From positions 62,001-126,000 of the forward strand of contig WNNJ02003202.1 in the NCBI GenBank assembly GCA_012934845.2: 64,000 bases of DNA, in the 5' to 3' direction. The position numbers were made by a program, and so were the translations under genes. The DNA comes from Pomphorhynchus laevis. Taxonomy: Eukaryota > Acanthocephala > Palaeacanthocephala > Echinorhynchida > Pomphorhynchidae. The notes beneath the pieces were generated by a model that was given only the letters and a program-made list of their open reading frames with translations, was not told the DNA's origin and searched no databases. Every line of letters begins with the position of its first letter. Position 1 is the first letter of the stretch. Positions 12,770 to 23,134 of this stretch are shown here, one piece after another.

Positions 12770-15700
12770 TCGCAGCTTAATACATCGCAATATATGGTTC
12801 AACGCAGCAATGGATCGATTGGAATAGCTATATGTAAAGCCCCGAAACGATGTCTTAGCGCGACATAAATTAAGCACATGGTCTTCATATATCCGAACAA
12901 ACCATCAAAGTAAACGGTAGTGATGTGATTGCACTTTTCGACAATGGCAGCTCAGAGAACTTTATTGGCTTCAAACTCGTAAATCGGCTCAAGCTGAATA
13001 TTACACCATGTAGAAAAACGGTGTATATAGCGACGAAAGGCCAAACATCAACGGTTGTTTGCTGCTGCTCTGCTAACTTTCAACTTCCAAACGACAACAG
13101 AAATGACATAAGCCTGCACTGTTTACCTGATCTCAGTTACGACGTCATACTAGGTCATCCATTTATGTCGAATTACGAGTCCGTTACAATGGACTTTAAG
13201 GGTACAAACGGTCCATTGTATCTCAATGCCTTATCAAGTATGAAGGTCGATCTACCATGGTTGTTTGCGTCGTTGGTAACCAATTGTGAACCTGTAGTCA
13301 TTAGATCAAGATAATACAGTTCCGAGCATATTCGATTTATTCAAACAGAAGTTGATAAGATGCTTATTGAATATTATATAGCCCAGTCGATAAGCATGGA
13401 GGGCCCAAGTTTTTGTGGTGCAGAGTCCACGAGGGAAACTTAGGCTTGTCTGGGATTATGCACAGACTATAAACAAATATACACCTCTGGACGCCTACCC
13501 ATTGCCTCGAATAGATATCATTGTACAGAAGTCGCTGGTTATAGTGTTTAGTAAGTTCGATTTACAATCAGCGTATCACCAATTGCCGATTCACCCTGAT
13601 GAACGTATGTACACCGCGTTTGAAGCTGCAGGACGACTGTACCAGTTTTGTCGTGTTCCATTCGGTTAACCAATTCCCCAGTAGTTTTTCGGAGAACAAT
13701 TGACAGCATCATTGCTGAACAGAACCTCAAGGATGTATTCGCCTATCTAGACGATGTGATAGTCTGCGGCCACTCAGTTGAAGATTATGATCGTAATCTA
13801 CGAGACTTCCAGAATGTGATTCGCAAATACGGTATAACCCTCAATGCAGATAAATCCGAAATTCGGAAACAACAAATTTACCTGTTAGGTTATGTCACTA
13901 CTTTCCGCGAGATACGGCCAGACAATTATCGCATACAAGTCCTCAAAGATATGGAACCACCGTATACGTCAACTGAAAAGAAACGGGTACTCGGGTTGTT
14001 TGCCCACTATTCCAGGTGGATTTGTTGTTTCTCTGAGAAAATTCGACCGCTTATAATATCCGATTCGTTTCCATTGTGTGACGACGCGTTACGGGCATTC
14101 AATGATCTCAGACAAGAAATTATGAAGGCAACAATGGCTAACATCGATGAACAAAAAATATTTACGGTCGAGACAGATGCATCGGATTAATGTATCGCGG
14201 CAGTGTTGATACCGGAAACCGACCAGTTGCATTTTTTCTTGAACCTTACACGATGGAACTAAACATTACGCCTCTATAGAGAATGAGGCTCTAGCTATTG
14301 TAGAGAGTATTAAACATTGGAGACTACTTATTGGGTCGTCATTTTGAAATTATAACAGATCAACGAAGCGTGGCGTTCGTTTACTCAAATAATCGAAGTC
14401 GCATAAAGAATGAAAAATTAATCCGATGAAGATTAGAATTGGTCCCGTTCAAATTTCACATTACGTATCGTCGCGGAGATGATAACATTTTAGCAGACGC
14501 AATGTCTAGAGTGCGTTGTGCGACAATTAAAACGTCCATATCTCAGTTACGTTTAATTCATGATACCTATGTCATTCTGGTATTACAATATTGACACACT
14601 TTGTCCGCTCACGCAACCTGCCATTATCGACATATAAAGTTAAACGCGTAGTGGGGGACTGTGCGGTGTGTGCTGGAATTCGACCGTCATTCCATCGCCC
14701 TCCTGTCATTTCTCTGATTAAGGCTACGCAACCATTTGAATGAATATCAATCGATTTTAAGGGACTCATGCCATCAACTTCTAGAAATCGTTATTTGCTT
14801 GTAATGGTGAACGAATTCTCACGGTTCCCATTTGGCTTCGCTTGTCCCGATATGTTGACCAAAACGGTGATAAAGTGTCTGAGTCAGATATTCGCACTAT
14901 TCGGTACACCCTGGTTTATACATTACGATAAGGGAACGTCGTTCATGTCCCACGAATTATCTGATTATTTATGCAGAAACGGTGTTGCCTGTAGCAGAAG
15001 CACACCTTACAACCCCACTGGCAATGGTCAGGTGGAGAGATTTAACGAAATTATGTGGAGAAGCATCGAAATTGATATTCGAACTCGTCGACTGTCCATC
15101 GAACATTGGGAGAGTTCCCTTTCAACTGCGCTTTACTCAATTCGTTCTCTTCTATGTACTCAAACAGGAGAAACTCCTCACGAAAGGTTTATGAGATTCT
15201 CACGCTGTTTCTATACTAGTTGGAGTATTCCGACATGGCTACTTTCTTCAGGTCCCGTGCTATTGAAGAAACAATATCGCACGATCAATTACGATCCTTT
15301 AGTGGAGAGGGTCGATTTCATTAATGCCAGTCCATATTACGACCTCGTCCGCTTAAGTGATGGACGCGAATCGACAGTGTCGACTAGACAACTTGCTCCG
15401 TGTATCGAGGATCATGGACCATGTGATATGTTTCATGGTAGGGTGCATAACTATATGGACGCGTTTAATACGGATGAAGAGACATACATAGAAAGGAACG
15501 AAATCCAACTAAGTACCCGTCCTGATCCGATCAACAAGGAATTCACTATATGTACTCCAGACGATCAACATACTGAGGAGTAGGTCGAAGGTCATCATGA
15601 TACACGTGATCACCAGTTCAATTTGAATAAGAATGTCCAAGATACGGCCGACCATAGGAATCCAGAGGAACATAATGGAGACGAACAACATGTTGAGATA

Positions 15701-15880
15701 TCAACCACATCTAGACAAACAAACTCGAATGTCGATGTATTTCGCAGTAATCTAAGACTACGACAAAGACCTAAGTATTTGGATGACTACGTAGTGGGGG
15801 TATAACATATGATAAGAACACTAACTTATTAGTATGTTTTGTAGATTGTTTAATAAAGCTCCCGTTTGTACAGACACTTT
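12770..15880 (+). mobile_element. Ty3/gypsy-like LTR retrotransposon fossil
   Basis: Parts in order are: aspartic protease (about 12910-13310, with the FDNGSS active-site block), reverse transcriptase (about 13400-14050, FSKFDLQSAYHQLPI and AYLDDVIV blocks), RNase H (about 14150-14520), integrase with zinc-binding and catalytic parts (about 14570-15200), and a C-terminal tail to about 15800. The order protease-RT-RNase H-integrase is typical of Ty3/gypsy. No gag and no pair of LTRs was found. The copy is broken, with several breaks. It looks moderately old, since most motif blocks remain readable. Confidence 0.85.
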
Positions 15881-15949
15881 ACCAAAGTTCAAAAAAAGCG
15901 CTATTTCTCATTAAGAACTGTTTCATTTTGCTTTCGCCAAATTGATTTA

Positions 15950-16400
15950 AATCTTTATTTGACGCACTAGTCAGCCCACATATTGAATGCGGTATTCAGG
16001 CATTGTTTCCTATTACCAAAAGTGAAATCGAGGATTTGGAGATGATTCCTCGACGAGGTAGCAAATTGTGTCTGAAATTATATCGACAAAATTATAGGGT
16101 CAGGTTGCCAATTATTAATATGCAGAGTATCCGCGCTAGACTATTTTTATTAGATATGACAGCAATGTGGTATATGGTCAGAAATCACGATGGATACCCC
16201 TTAAAATACATCACGTAAAATGACTAACAGTCTCACAGGGGTCATTCATTATACTAAAAATATTACCACATGGTCATTGCTTGAGGCTTGCCAGATTATC
16301 ACACAGATCGAGTAGATCATAGAATTGTCTTCCAGACGAAGTAGTGAGATCCGAAAATTTCAACAAAAACTGCCTACGTTTTCCTTGAAATTTGTGTCAA
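15950..16400 (+). mobile_element. LINE 3' fragment (C-terminal part of ORF2)
   Basis: The plus strand encodes LVSPHIECGIQALFPITKSE, then IEDLEMIPRRGSKL, IRARLFLLDMTAMW and, near 16320-16360, CLPDEVVRSENFN. These match the C-terminal end of CR1/Jockey-type ORF2 proteins, which read LVRPHLEYGIQAW...LERVQRR...W(N)xLPDEVV. The frame is broken near 16218. This is the last part of a 5'-truncated insertion and may belong with the endonuclease part at 7-8.9 kb, but no reverse transcriptase on this strand links them. Confidence 0.75.
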
Positions 16401-16438
16401 TTTGAATTTTACAATTTCGTGAGCGGGACCAAACAGCA

Positions 16439-16640
16439 ATTTTTGGCTACAACTGTGTATCAATAAAAAATCAATCAAAATTAAAATCAGATATTTTAAT
16501 AATTAAAAAATTGCAAAACAAATAATTCGGTTCAAGTTATCATTTTCTAGTAGATATTTTAAATCATCATATTGTATATTCACATTTTGGTTCATCGATT
16601 ATATTATAGCCATTTTTGGCTACAGCTTTGTATCAATAAT
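16439..16640 (+). repeat. 27-bp direct repeats upstream of the ARP6 gene
   Basis: TTTTTGGCTACAACTGTGTA and TCAATAA at 16439-16467 recur at 16612-16640 with two differences, 173 bp apart. The second copy ends about 75 bp before the ARP6 start codon, so the duplication falls in the likely promoter or 5' UTR. No TATA box or initiator can be singled out in this AT-rich stretch. Confidence 0.6.
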
Positions 16641-16715
16641 TATTATTTTAAATGTTACCTATCACGTTTGAGATTTAAAAGATGCCACCTTGTTGATAAG
16701 GAAATATCACGTTTA

Positions 16716-17948
16716 ATGCAGGACTTACCGCTACAAGATAATCCTACATTTGTACTCGATAATGGTGCTTTTACAGCGAAAGCTGGATTTACAAGCCAGA
16801 ATCAAGCCGATATTATTCCAAATTACATTGTTCGCTCAAAGTTTGGTCAAAAGCGCACACACATCGGAAGTGAGATAAACGAAAACTTCAACAAAGCATC
16901 ACTAACTTATCAGTATGGATTTGAGCGTGGCTACCTTCTGAATTGGTCAGTTCAAAATGCGATATGGCAACTATTGTTTAATGATTATTTTAAAACCCTA
17001 GATCCTTCGGAAAGTAATATAATAATTACTGAGCCTCACTTAAATCCAAAATCGATATCTAATCGAATGCTCGAAGTTCTATTTGAAGAATACGGATTTA
17101 ATGCAGTGTATAAAACCACAAGTGCAAGTTTATCTGCATTTAAATATTCCTTATGCTCCACTACTAACCATTCAGATAAATATTGCATGATCGTAGAGTC
17201 AGGTTTTTCATTTTCCCATATAATACCATTTTTAAATGGATGTGCCATGAATGATGGTTTGCTTCGTATACAAATTGGTGGTAAGCTACTTACTAACTAT
17301 TTAAAAGAAGTTCTGTCATACAGACAACTAAACGTTATGCACGAAACATGTGTGGTCAATCAGCTGAAAGAAGACGCTTGCTTTGTATCTTTAGACTATG
17401 GTAGCGATATCAGTAGATCTAGGATGGACGGTCAAAATGGAATCCGTGCAGAATACCTTCTTCCAGATTTTGTCAATTCTTTTACAAGTGAACTTTTGTC
17501 AGCTAATAAAGAACTAGCTTCAGATAAAAATTACAGACAGAAGATTTGCATGAATATTGAACGATTCTGTGTGCCTGAACTGTTATTTAATCCAAATGAC
17601 GTTGATATCAAGCAAGATGGGATTTCCAATTCGATAATAGAATCAGCTAGCAGAATTAAGCAGAAATACGGACTTTATGCGAGTGTAAATTTACTAGGTA
17701 ATATTGTCCTTACTGGTGGAAATTGTAAACTTAATGGAATTCAAACAAGAGTTGCTAATGATATCCGGAAACAGGTTGATGATGCAATTAATATCGAGGT
17801 TTTACAGCCTAGCGACCCTATCACATACGCTTGGTCTGGTGCTGTATCGCTAGCAAAGTCACCAATCTTTAATAAACTGCTTTTCACTCATAAACAGTAC
17901 AACGAATTCGGACTCGATTCCGAATGCAATAAACGACCTCCTTATTAG
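16716..17948 (+). CDS. ACTR6: actin-related protein 6 (ARP6/ACTR6), 410 aa, intron-free
   Basis: ARP6 is the actin-related subunit of the SWR1/SRCAP chromatin remodeller that deposits histone H2A.Z, and it acts in the nucleus. The product aligns with animal and yeast ARP6 from end to end: FVLDNGAFTAKAGF at the N terminus, RGYLLNWSVQNAIWQLLF, NIIITEPHLNPKSI, LFEEYGF, LRIQIGGKLLTNYLKEVLSY, VVNQLKEDACFVS, LLFNPNDV, NIVLTGGN (the actin-fold nucleotide loop) and DPITYAWSGA. The length is close to human ACTR6 (396 aa). I chose ATG 16716 because it leaves the usual short leader before VLDNGA. The frame is open 48 codons further up, but that part is not ARP6-like. No intron interrupts it although DDI1 next door is split into eight exons, so a retrocopy is possible. 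The lack of any break indicates that it is or recently was functional. A polyadenylation signal follows at 18049. Confidence 0.95.
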   Translation: MQDLPLQDNPTFVLDNGAFTAKAGFTSQNQADIIPNYIVRSKFGQKRTHIGSEINENFNKASLTYQYGFERGYLLNWSVQNAIWQLLFNDYFKTLDPSESNIIITEPHLNPKSISNRMLEVLFEEYGFNAVYKTTSASLSAFKYSLCSTTNHSDKYCMIVESGFSFSHIIPFLNGCAMNDGLLRIQIGGKLLTNYLKEVLSYRQLNVMHETCVVNQLKEDACFVSLDYGSDISRSRMDGQNGIRAEYLLPDFVNSFTSELLSANKELASDKNYRQKICMNIERFCVPELLFNPNDVDIKQDGISNSIIESASRIKQKYGLYASVNLLGNIVLTGGNCKLNGIQTRVANDIRKQVDDAINIEVLQPSDPITYAWSGAVSLAKSPIFNKLLFTHKQYNEFGLDSECNKRPPY

Positions 17949-18048
17949 TGATCAATCGACAAATGGATGTAAGTTGTACAAAAAGTTATTTGAATAAGAG
18001 CATTCGTAAAATTTAAATCTAATCCTAATTTTGTTGATAGTGTGAATG

Positions 18049-18054
18049 AATAAA
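18049..18054 (+). terminator. polyadenylation signal of ARP6
   Basis: AATAAA about 100 bases after the ARP6 stop codon. Confidence 0.6.
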
Positions 18055-18219
18055 ACTAAATTATTACGTTATTCTTCATTTTATTTACTGACCACATCAC
18101 TTGTTGCAGACCAGAAATTTTAATTATCATTTAATTATAATCATTCGTATAGTTATTTTATAAATTTATTGTTCACTCATTCTTTAGATAGTGTATAATT
18201 AGGACAGAGTGAGAAGTTG

Positions 18220-20530
18220 TGCACCAAATAAGAAAACATATTGACAAATATACAAAACAGCGTCCGGTCAAAAAGTATTGTCTAATTGCACTAGTAGGTC
18301 TTCATAAAAACGGACTGGGGATCAGCACTCTCTAGCATACACTAACGCGCTGCCTTTCGACTGAACCACTCAGGGTCTATCACACACCTGAAATACCAGT
18401 AGATGTGGACAATGATAGGAAGTATCGAGATTAGGTGCTTTAGTAACCTTAGTGTTTGCTCAGGGGACGTCTTCTAGAAAACAAGACTAATCCAGACATT
18501 GCCCAGGTACCCCAGAGGCGTATCTGTGTGTATCCTATTAATGACAGATGCTGGGTTCGTTTCATGATTCATCTAGCTCTGTTCAGGGCACTTTTAAATA
18601 AAATTTAAATCTGATCCGGCCGATCAATTTACTGTAATAGTAAACCCGAATCTTTGATTCTGCAAAGATTGCTACTTTCTTTAATTTTTTCTCTGTCGCA
18701 TGGGCGCTGGTAATGACAACCACCTGCGATTTTGCGAAGTTGAGAATAAGATTGGATGAGGGTAACTGGTCATTAAATTTTTAAAAGAAACGGCTGATGT
18801 CCGAGACTACATCTTTGCACCTGTGTCTAGAAAATAGAGATGTGATATCATCAGCATATACCACGAGATGTTGTTTGCGTTTAAATGGTTTGAAGAGTAC
18901 AATGAAGGCAGCAAGATATAAGATTGGAGAAAGATGGAAAGTCTTGGGACACATCTGTAATCGGGTAAAACTTGGGCGCATCAGGATCGACTTCATAAAA
19001 GAATCGCTTGGTGTACATCAATATCTCCACCTTGTTAACAATCCTCACAGTCAACATGAGGAACATGAGAGAAGAGATAACGAAGGGAAGGGAGATGCGG
19101 TCAAATACAGCGGAAAAGTTAAAAAAAAAGCTAAGGAGAGCTGATGACTATTATCATTACATAACATATGCACTTCACCTATTGCTGAATGGACCGAGCG
19201 ACTTTTTACAAACCCATGAAAGCCTGGAGGGACTAACTTATGCCTACATAGATGTTCGTAAATTCTACGCGCAAGCGCTTTTTCGTAGATGGAAATTAGA
19301 GAATTTTGAATCGAAATAGGCCGCAGGTTTTTAGGGGATGTACTTGATTTCTTTTTTGGGAAAAATTTCCCCAACTTATGATAATGACGGCAACATCGGA
19401 AAGGGAGGCTAGTAGCGTTTTGATAGCAACCTCCTTTCTCTGATTGTCTGTCAAAAGCTGACAGACACGAGGGGAAAGTAGTGCGTGGGATTTTAAGTTG
19501 CCTTGAAGAGGGCCATGATTTTAGGATATCTGTAACAGATTAATCTCTGCTCCTGAAGTCACACCAAGGTGGAATCCATAATTATGTAGGGCTAGTGACT
19601 CATCTAAAACTTTATCAAGCTTATGCTACTGATATAATCCGAGGCCCTCTTCTTCCAACAGACAAACTTCTTATTGAATATCTTTTAAAGGAATACCTAG
19701 AGGAATTGGGACGAGCAATGCTTGCTCTATCTCTATTCACCTAAAATATATACATAGAGCTCCAGTATTCTTTCAATAGGGCCTGTATAAGGGAAACAGA
19801 GAGATTAGCAAGGTGTAGCATTTTTGCTCGAACCTTGAGTTTTGTAAGAGTGGGATTGAATAAGCGAGATTTATAGGGGTTCCAAAGTATCTTAATAGCT
19901 TGCGAAGAGAGATAAGAGTTGAATCGGATAAACTCGCATTTTCTACAAAAAGTAAAAGTTGGAGAGCTGCCTGGAATCAGGCCACACTGATCGGATCAAA
20001 GTGAAACCGCCTCCTAAGCAACATTTTCCTCTAAAATCCAACGGAGTCGGTCATGCATGGTGACTAATTGCTGACGCGTCTGCTCCTTACAGATGGGATA
20101 TAACAGCCACATTTCATGAAACATTAAGATATAGAGAAGTGAATTAGTTGTGATGCAATGAAAGTTGGGGGACAGTTGTTTATGAATACGATATGCGTTA
20201 CTGGCTCTGCTGAGTGCTGCGTCAATCCAACTACCAGTTCTGTCGTTGAAATCTTTAAGTAACATGTCATAGCCGCTACCTAATATACGATTCAGTGGTC
20301 ACGGTTCTTGTGATTTTCTCTCGGTCGAATATAGACATTGGCTATGCTGAAGCATTTATCGTTCTTACAAGGTGATATATCTAAATAGGACAGGGCAGGA
20401 CAATAGTAATTCAGTAAGAGGAAAGACCGTAAAGAGCTCTTTAATATGGTTAGAAGACATTGAGATGAAGAGGAGTGAGGTGGTTATGTCCTATTAAAAC
20501 TTGTTATGTACAAATGTGACGCATCAATAC
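18220..20530 (-). mobile_element. LINE, family A, copy 1 (broken)
   Basis: On the minus strand, from right to left: an endonuclease part at about 20265-20014 (LLKDFNDRTGSWIDAAL), the fingers region of the reverse transcriptase at 19374-19051 ([40 protein letters not shown]), the palm region at 18996-18781 (HLVVYADDITSLFSRHR), and a 3' region from 18700 to 18290. The same proteins, in the same order, occur on the plus strand at 33241-35800, which makes this a repeat family. The group could be R1/I/Jockey-like, since it has an AP endonuclease, but I cannot fix the clade. The copy is interrupted by frame changes throughout. Confidence 0.8.
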
Positions 20531-21069
20531 TGCACTCATCAATACAAACAACTGACAAACATTTTCATTTAAAAAATGATTTTTTCTTATGATGGTACAG
20601 AGGTAATTGAAAATTCGAATTTTTAATAAATATCACTTCTCACTCTCTTCTAATTATGCAATATTTTTATACGACTCTTTGTTTTAATCCGCACGTTACG
20701 GTCCTTTTAATGTTGGTTGATTGTTCATTCATTTTTTCGATGTGGGAGTGAGAAAATATGTAAACTTCTCACTTTCGCCTAATAGTATAGTTATTAAATA
20801 ATGATATAATTTTTAATTTTTTGAGCAGGAAGAAATGTAAATCTGAAATTTTAAGAAATCAAAAAATTCAAAAATCTAGCAGGAAACAAAACAAGAAATA
20901 TAAACTTAAAATTTAAAGAACTATATTTTATGGACAGATTGTAAATAAAACACTGTGCTAGAATAAGATATTATGCTGGATTATCACATTACATCAAAAT
21001 AAATACATCATCAACATGCAATTTGGATCACAGCTATATTGGGTCGATGAATAATAACCGAAACTTGAT
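20531..21069. other. AT-rich spacer, no gene seen
   Basis: Contains a short motif ACTTCTCACTCTCTTCTAATTAT (20638-20660) that also occurs inverted at 18195-18217, and a third looser copy near 20755. The end of the spacer (20989-21063) is the dispersed repeat noted at 354-430. Confidence 0.5.
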
Positions 21070-21720
21070 AACACGTCAATTCAATCATTAAATAAATATA
21101 AATATGTGGATAAAATTGAATTAATAGAATCCTTAAATATTTTGATAGATCAAAATTATATAAAAGTAGATACATCTATATTTAGACAAGTAAAAGGTGT
21201 TTCAATATGATGTAATAGTAGCCCAATTATAGCTGACTTGTTTTTAAGCTTTATAGAATATGAATTTGTTCATAACTGTGTAAAAACTAAATCTAAACAA
21301 TATAAATATATAAAATATATGTTTCGATACATTGATGATATATGTGTATTTAATTCTAATAATTTTTATTCAATTAGTGAGCACATTTATCCAGAAAGCC
21401 TTATTCTTAACAAAACCAATATTAATGATAAAGAAGGTGTATATCTAGATATGAACATTTAATTAACATTAATTAAAACTATTATTAATTTATATCGTAA
21501 AGATGACATATTTAAATTTACAAGAAACATATTTTTGCATGAGCATTCATACATACCAAATTATATAAAATATCATTAAATAATATTATACATTAAATAA
21601 TGAAATTTGTAGAATTACCATGATATATAACTTATTTTGTCTTGAAAATCATTTAAATAATTTGATAGAAACTTTTTTAAACTGGTTATTATAAAAATTA
21701 AATTAAGCAAAAATCTAAAA
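21070..21720 (+). mobile_element. Penelope-like element, reverse transcriptase part (broken)
   Basis: The plus strand encodes RQVKGVSI then SPIIADLFLSFIEYEF, followed by MFRYIDDICVFNSNNFYSIS and YPESLILNKTNINDKEGVYL. The sequence Q-x-x-G-x-x(MG)...SPxxADLFLxxxE, then RYIDD and a few residues later the IYPxELxLxKT block is the diagnostic palm region of Penelope-like reverse transcriptases. The downstream bases to about 21720 continue in related frames. The copy is truncated at both ends. The GIY-YIG part of a probably related element is at 36.2 kb. Confidence 0.85.
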
Positions 21721-21894
21721 TTAATATTTACGATTTAGGAATCTTCCACCACAGTTTCGAATGTATCGTTTAAATTTAATATTATTAAAAATGAAAAATT
21801 CATATATATTATTTCTTTAAATTAAAATAATAGTTTATAAAGATATATATTATTTCTTTAAGATACTGTCGTAATATATTTTGATCGCGTGTAA

Positions 21895-22790
21895 AAATAC
21901 AGCTCGTTGAGCAGAAAAAACTGGCGAAAATAAATAAACGCGTGCTAGCGTTCGATTAGCAGCTTAACAAACGCCAGTACACGTTTCACCGGTGGATACG
22001 GAAACGCTGAGCGTTCTTGGCCCCTATGCAGCTACAATACTCAAGCGAATTGACAAAAGGATGGAGCGCGCAACCGTGTTTCGCCGTTCGTTTTGCTGGC
22101 TTATGGTACAGTATGGGAATGTTGCCTGTCTCCTCAAGTCGGATGGTGTACCGCCTTTCACTTCATCTGCCTTGGTACAATGATTCTGGAGAATGAGCGA
22201 ATTTACTATAACACGGTGGACGGCGAAGAGTAGGCTGCTTAAACCAGATTTTAATGAACGGCATCAATATCACAATACACGTGACGGACGGGGATGTTCC
22301 CGAATACGAATTCGATGGTCTTACGGACGAATATCATACGTTGGTGCTCATTCTTGTTTCTGCAGAAGACTCCACGGCGGTTCTATCTTCCCAAAGCATC
22401 ATGCGAACGGGCCCATGGCAAGTCATCCGTCCGAAGAGCAGTTTACAGAAGTTAATGAGGCTTTTTCGTTTCTTATATGGATGGCGATGGTACAATAACG
22501 ACTAAAGAGTAATGTGAAAGAACACGCTAGATGCTGAGCTGCAGGCCATGATCAACATGGCGAACGTGGATGGCAATGAAGCCATTGAGTTTCCAGAATT
22601 CCTTGCATCGATGGCCAGCCCAACCGGCGGATTCACGTTTTTGCAAGAAAAGAATTTGTTAATTGCACAGTATTAGCTGATTCGCTCATACACGACGACG
22701 AATTACACGTCGATAGAGTATGCCTCGACATAAAGCACTCAGCCAACTAACAACAAGTCCGCGTGAATGGGACTTGCTCGGATTTGCAAA
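21895..22790 (+). other. GC-richer island of unknown origin around the calmodulin pseudogene
   Basis: Base composition rises to roughly half G+C between sharply AT-rich flanks. Besides the calmodulin-like piece at 22415-22620, frames at 21992-22183 and 22254-22505 are open for 60 to 80 codons (for example TDGDVPEYEFDGLTDEYHTL) but match no family that I know. It looks like a processed or transferred coding segment, decayed, with unknown 5' sequence. Confidence 0.45.
22415..22620 (+). pseudogene. calmodulin N-terminal half, pseudogene
   Basis: From ATG 22415 the bases encode MASHPSEEQFTEVNEAFSF, like the calmodulin start MADQLTEEQIAEFKEAFS. A shift of frame near 22470 is followed by DGDGTITTKE (EF-hand 1 loop), and after a deletion at 22510-22530 by AELQAMINMANVDGNEAIEF and PEFLASMA, the EF-hand 2 region. 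EF-hands 3 and 4 are absent, and the sequence past 22620 is unrelated. The copy has an internal stop after TTKE and lacks the linker helix residues, so it cannot make calmodulin. It shows no introns, as expected of a processed copy, though no poly(A) tract is seen. Confidence 0.75.
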
Positions 22791-22976
22791 TGATATTGAG
22801 TTGTAAACAATATTTTCTTATTTGTAATAATTTCAAAAATAAAAAGAATAAAAATAATTTCATTAATATTAAACATAGTTCGGGTAATTTATAGAATCGA
22901 ATATTTGTTGACAATATATCCAAATGATAATCATGTTCCCTAATAGTTTAACTCGTAAATTGATAAAATAATGACA

Positions 22977-23134
22977 TTATCGATTATTTTTTGGTAAAAG
23001 TTTAGACACTAGCAAAGCAATTTTAGCACGTTCAAATGAACCATTGTGTTTCTGTAGGCATTGTATAACATCTTTACGTTCGCATTCGGTTATACGCATT
23101 AGCTCGTTTATCTGGTCGTCGTCTAGGCCAGACT
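22977..23134 (-). CDS. DDI1: DDI1 exon 8: UBA domain
   Basis: After the acceptor CTTGTTTTTAG the exon encodes [20 protein letters not shown] then [20 protein letters not shown] and stops at 22977. This is a three-helix UBA fold with the ExxxAxxxL-type third helix. Yeast and many invertebrate DDI1 proteins keep this domain whereas mammalian DDI2 lost it. The exon lies 14.5 kb from exon 7, but its phase (2 bases to complete the split codon) fits exactly. Confidence 0.85.

Noticed and set aside
18797-19319. Plus-strand lysine-rich frames opposite LINE family A
   Set aside because: They are shadows of the minus-strand reverse transcriptase.
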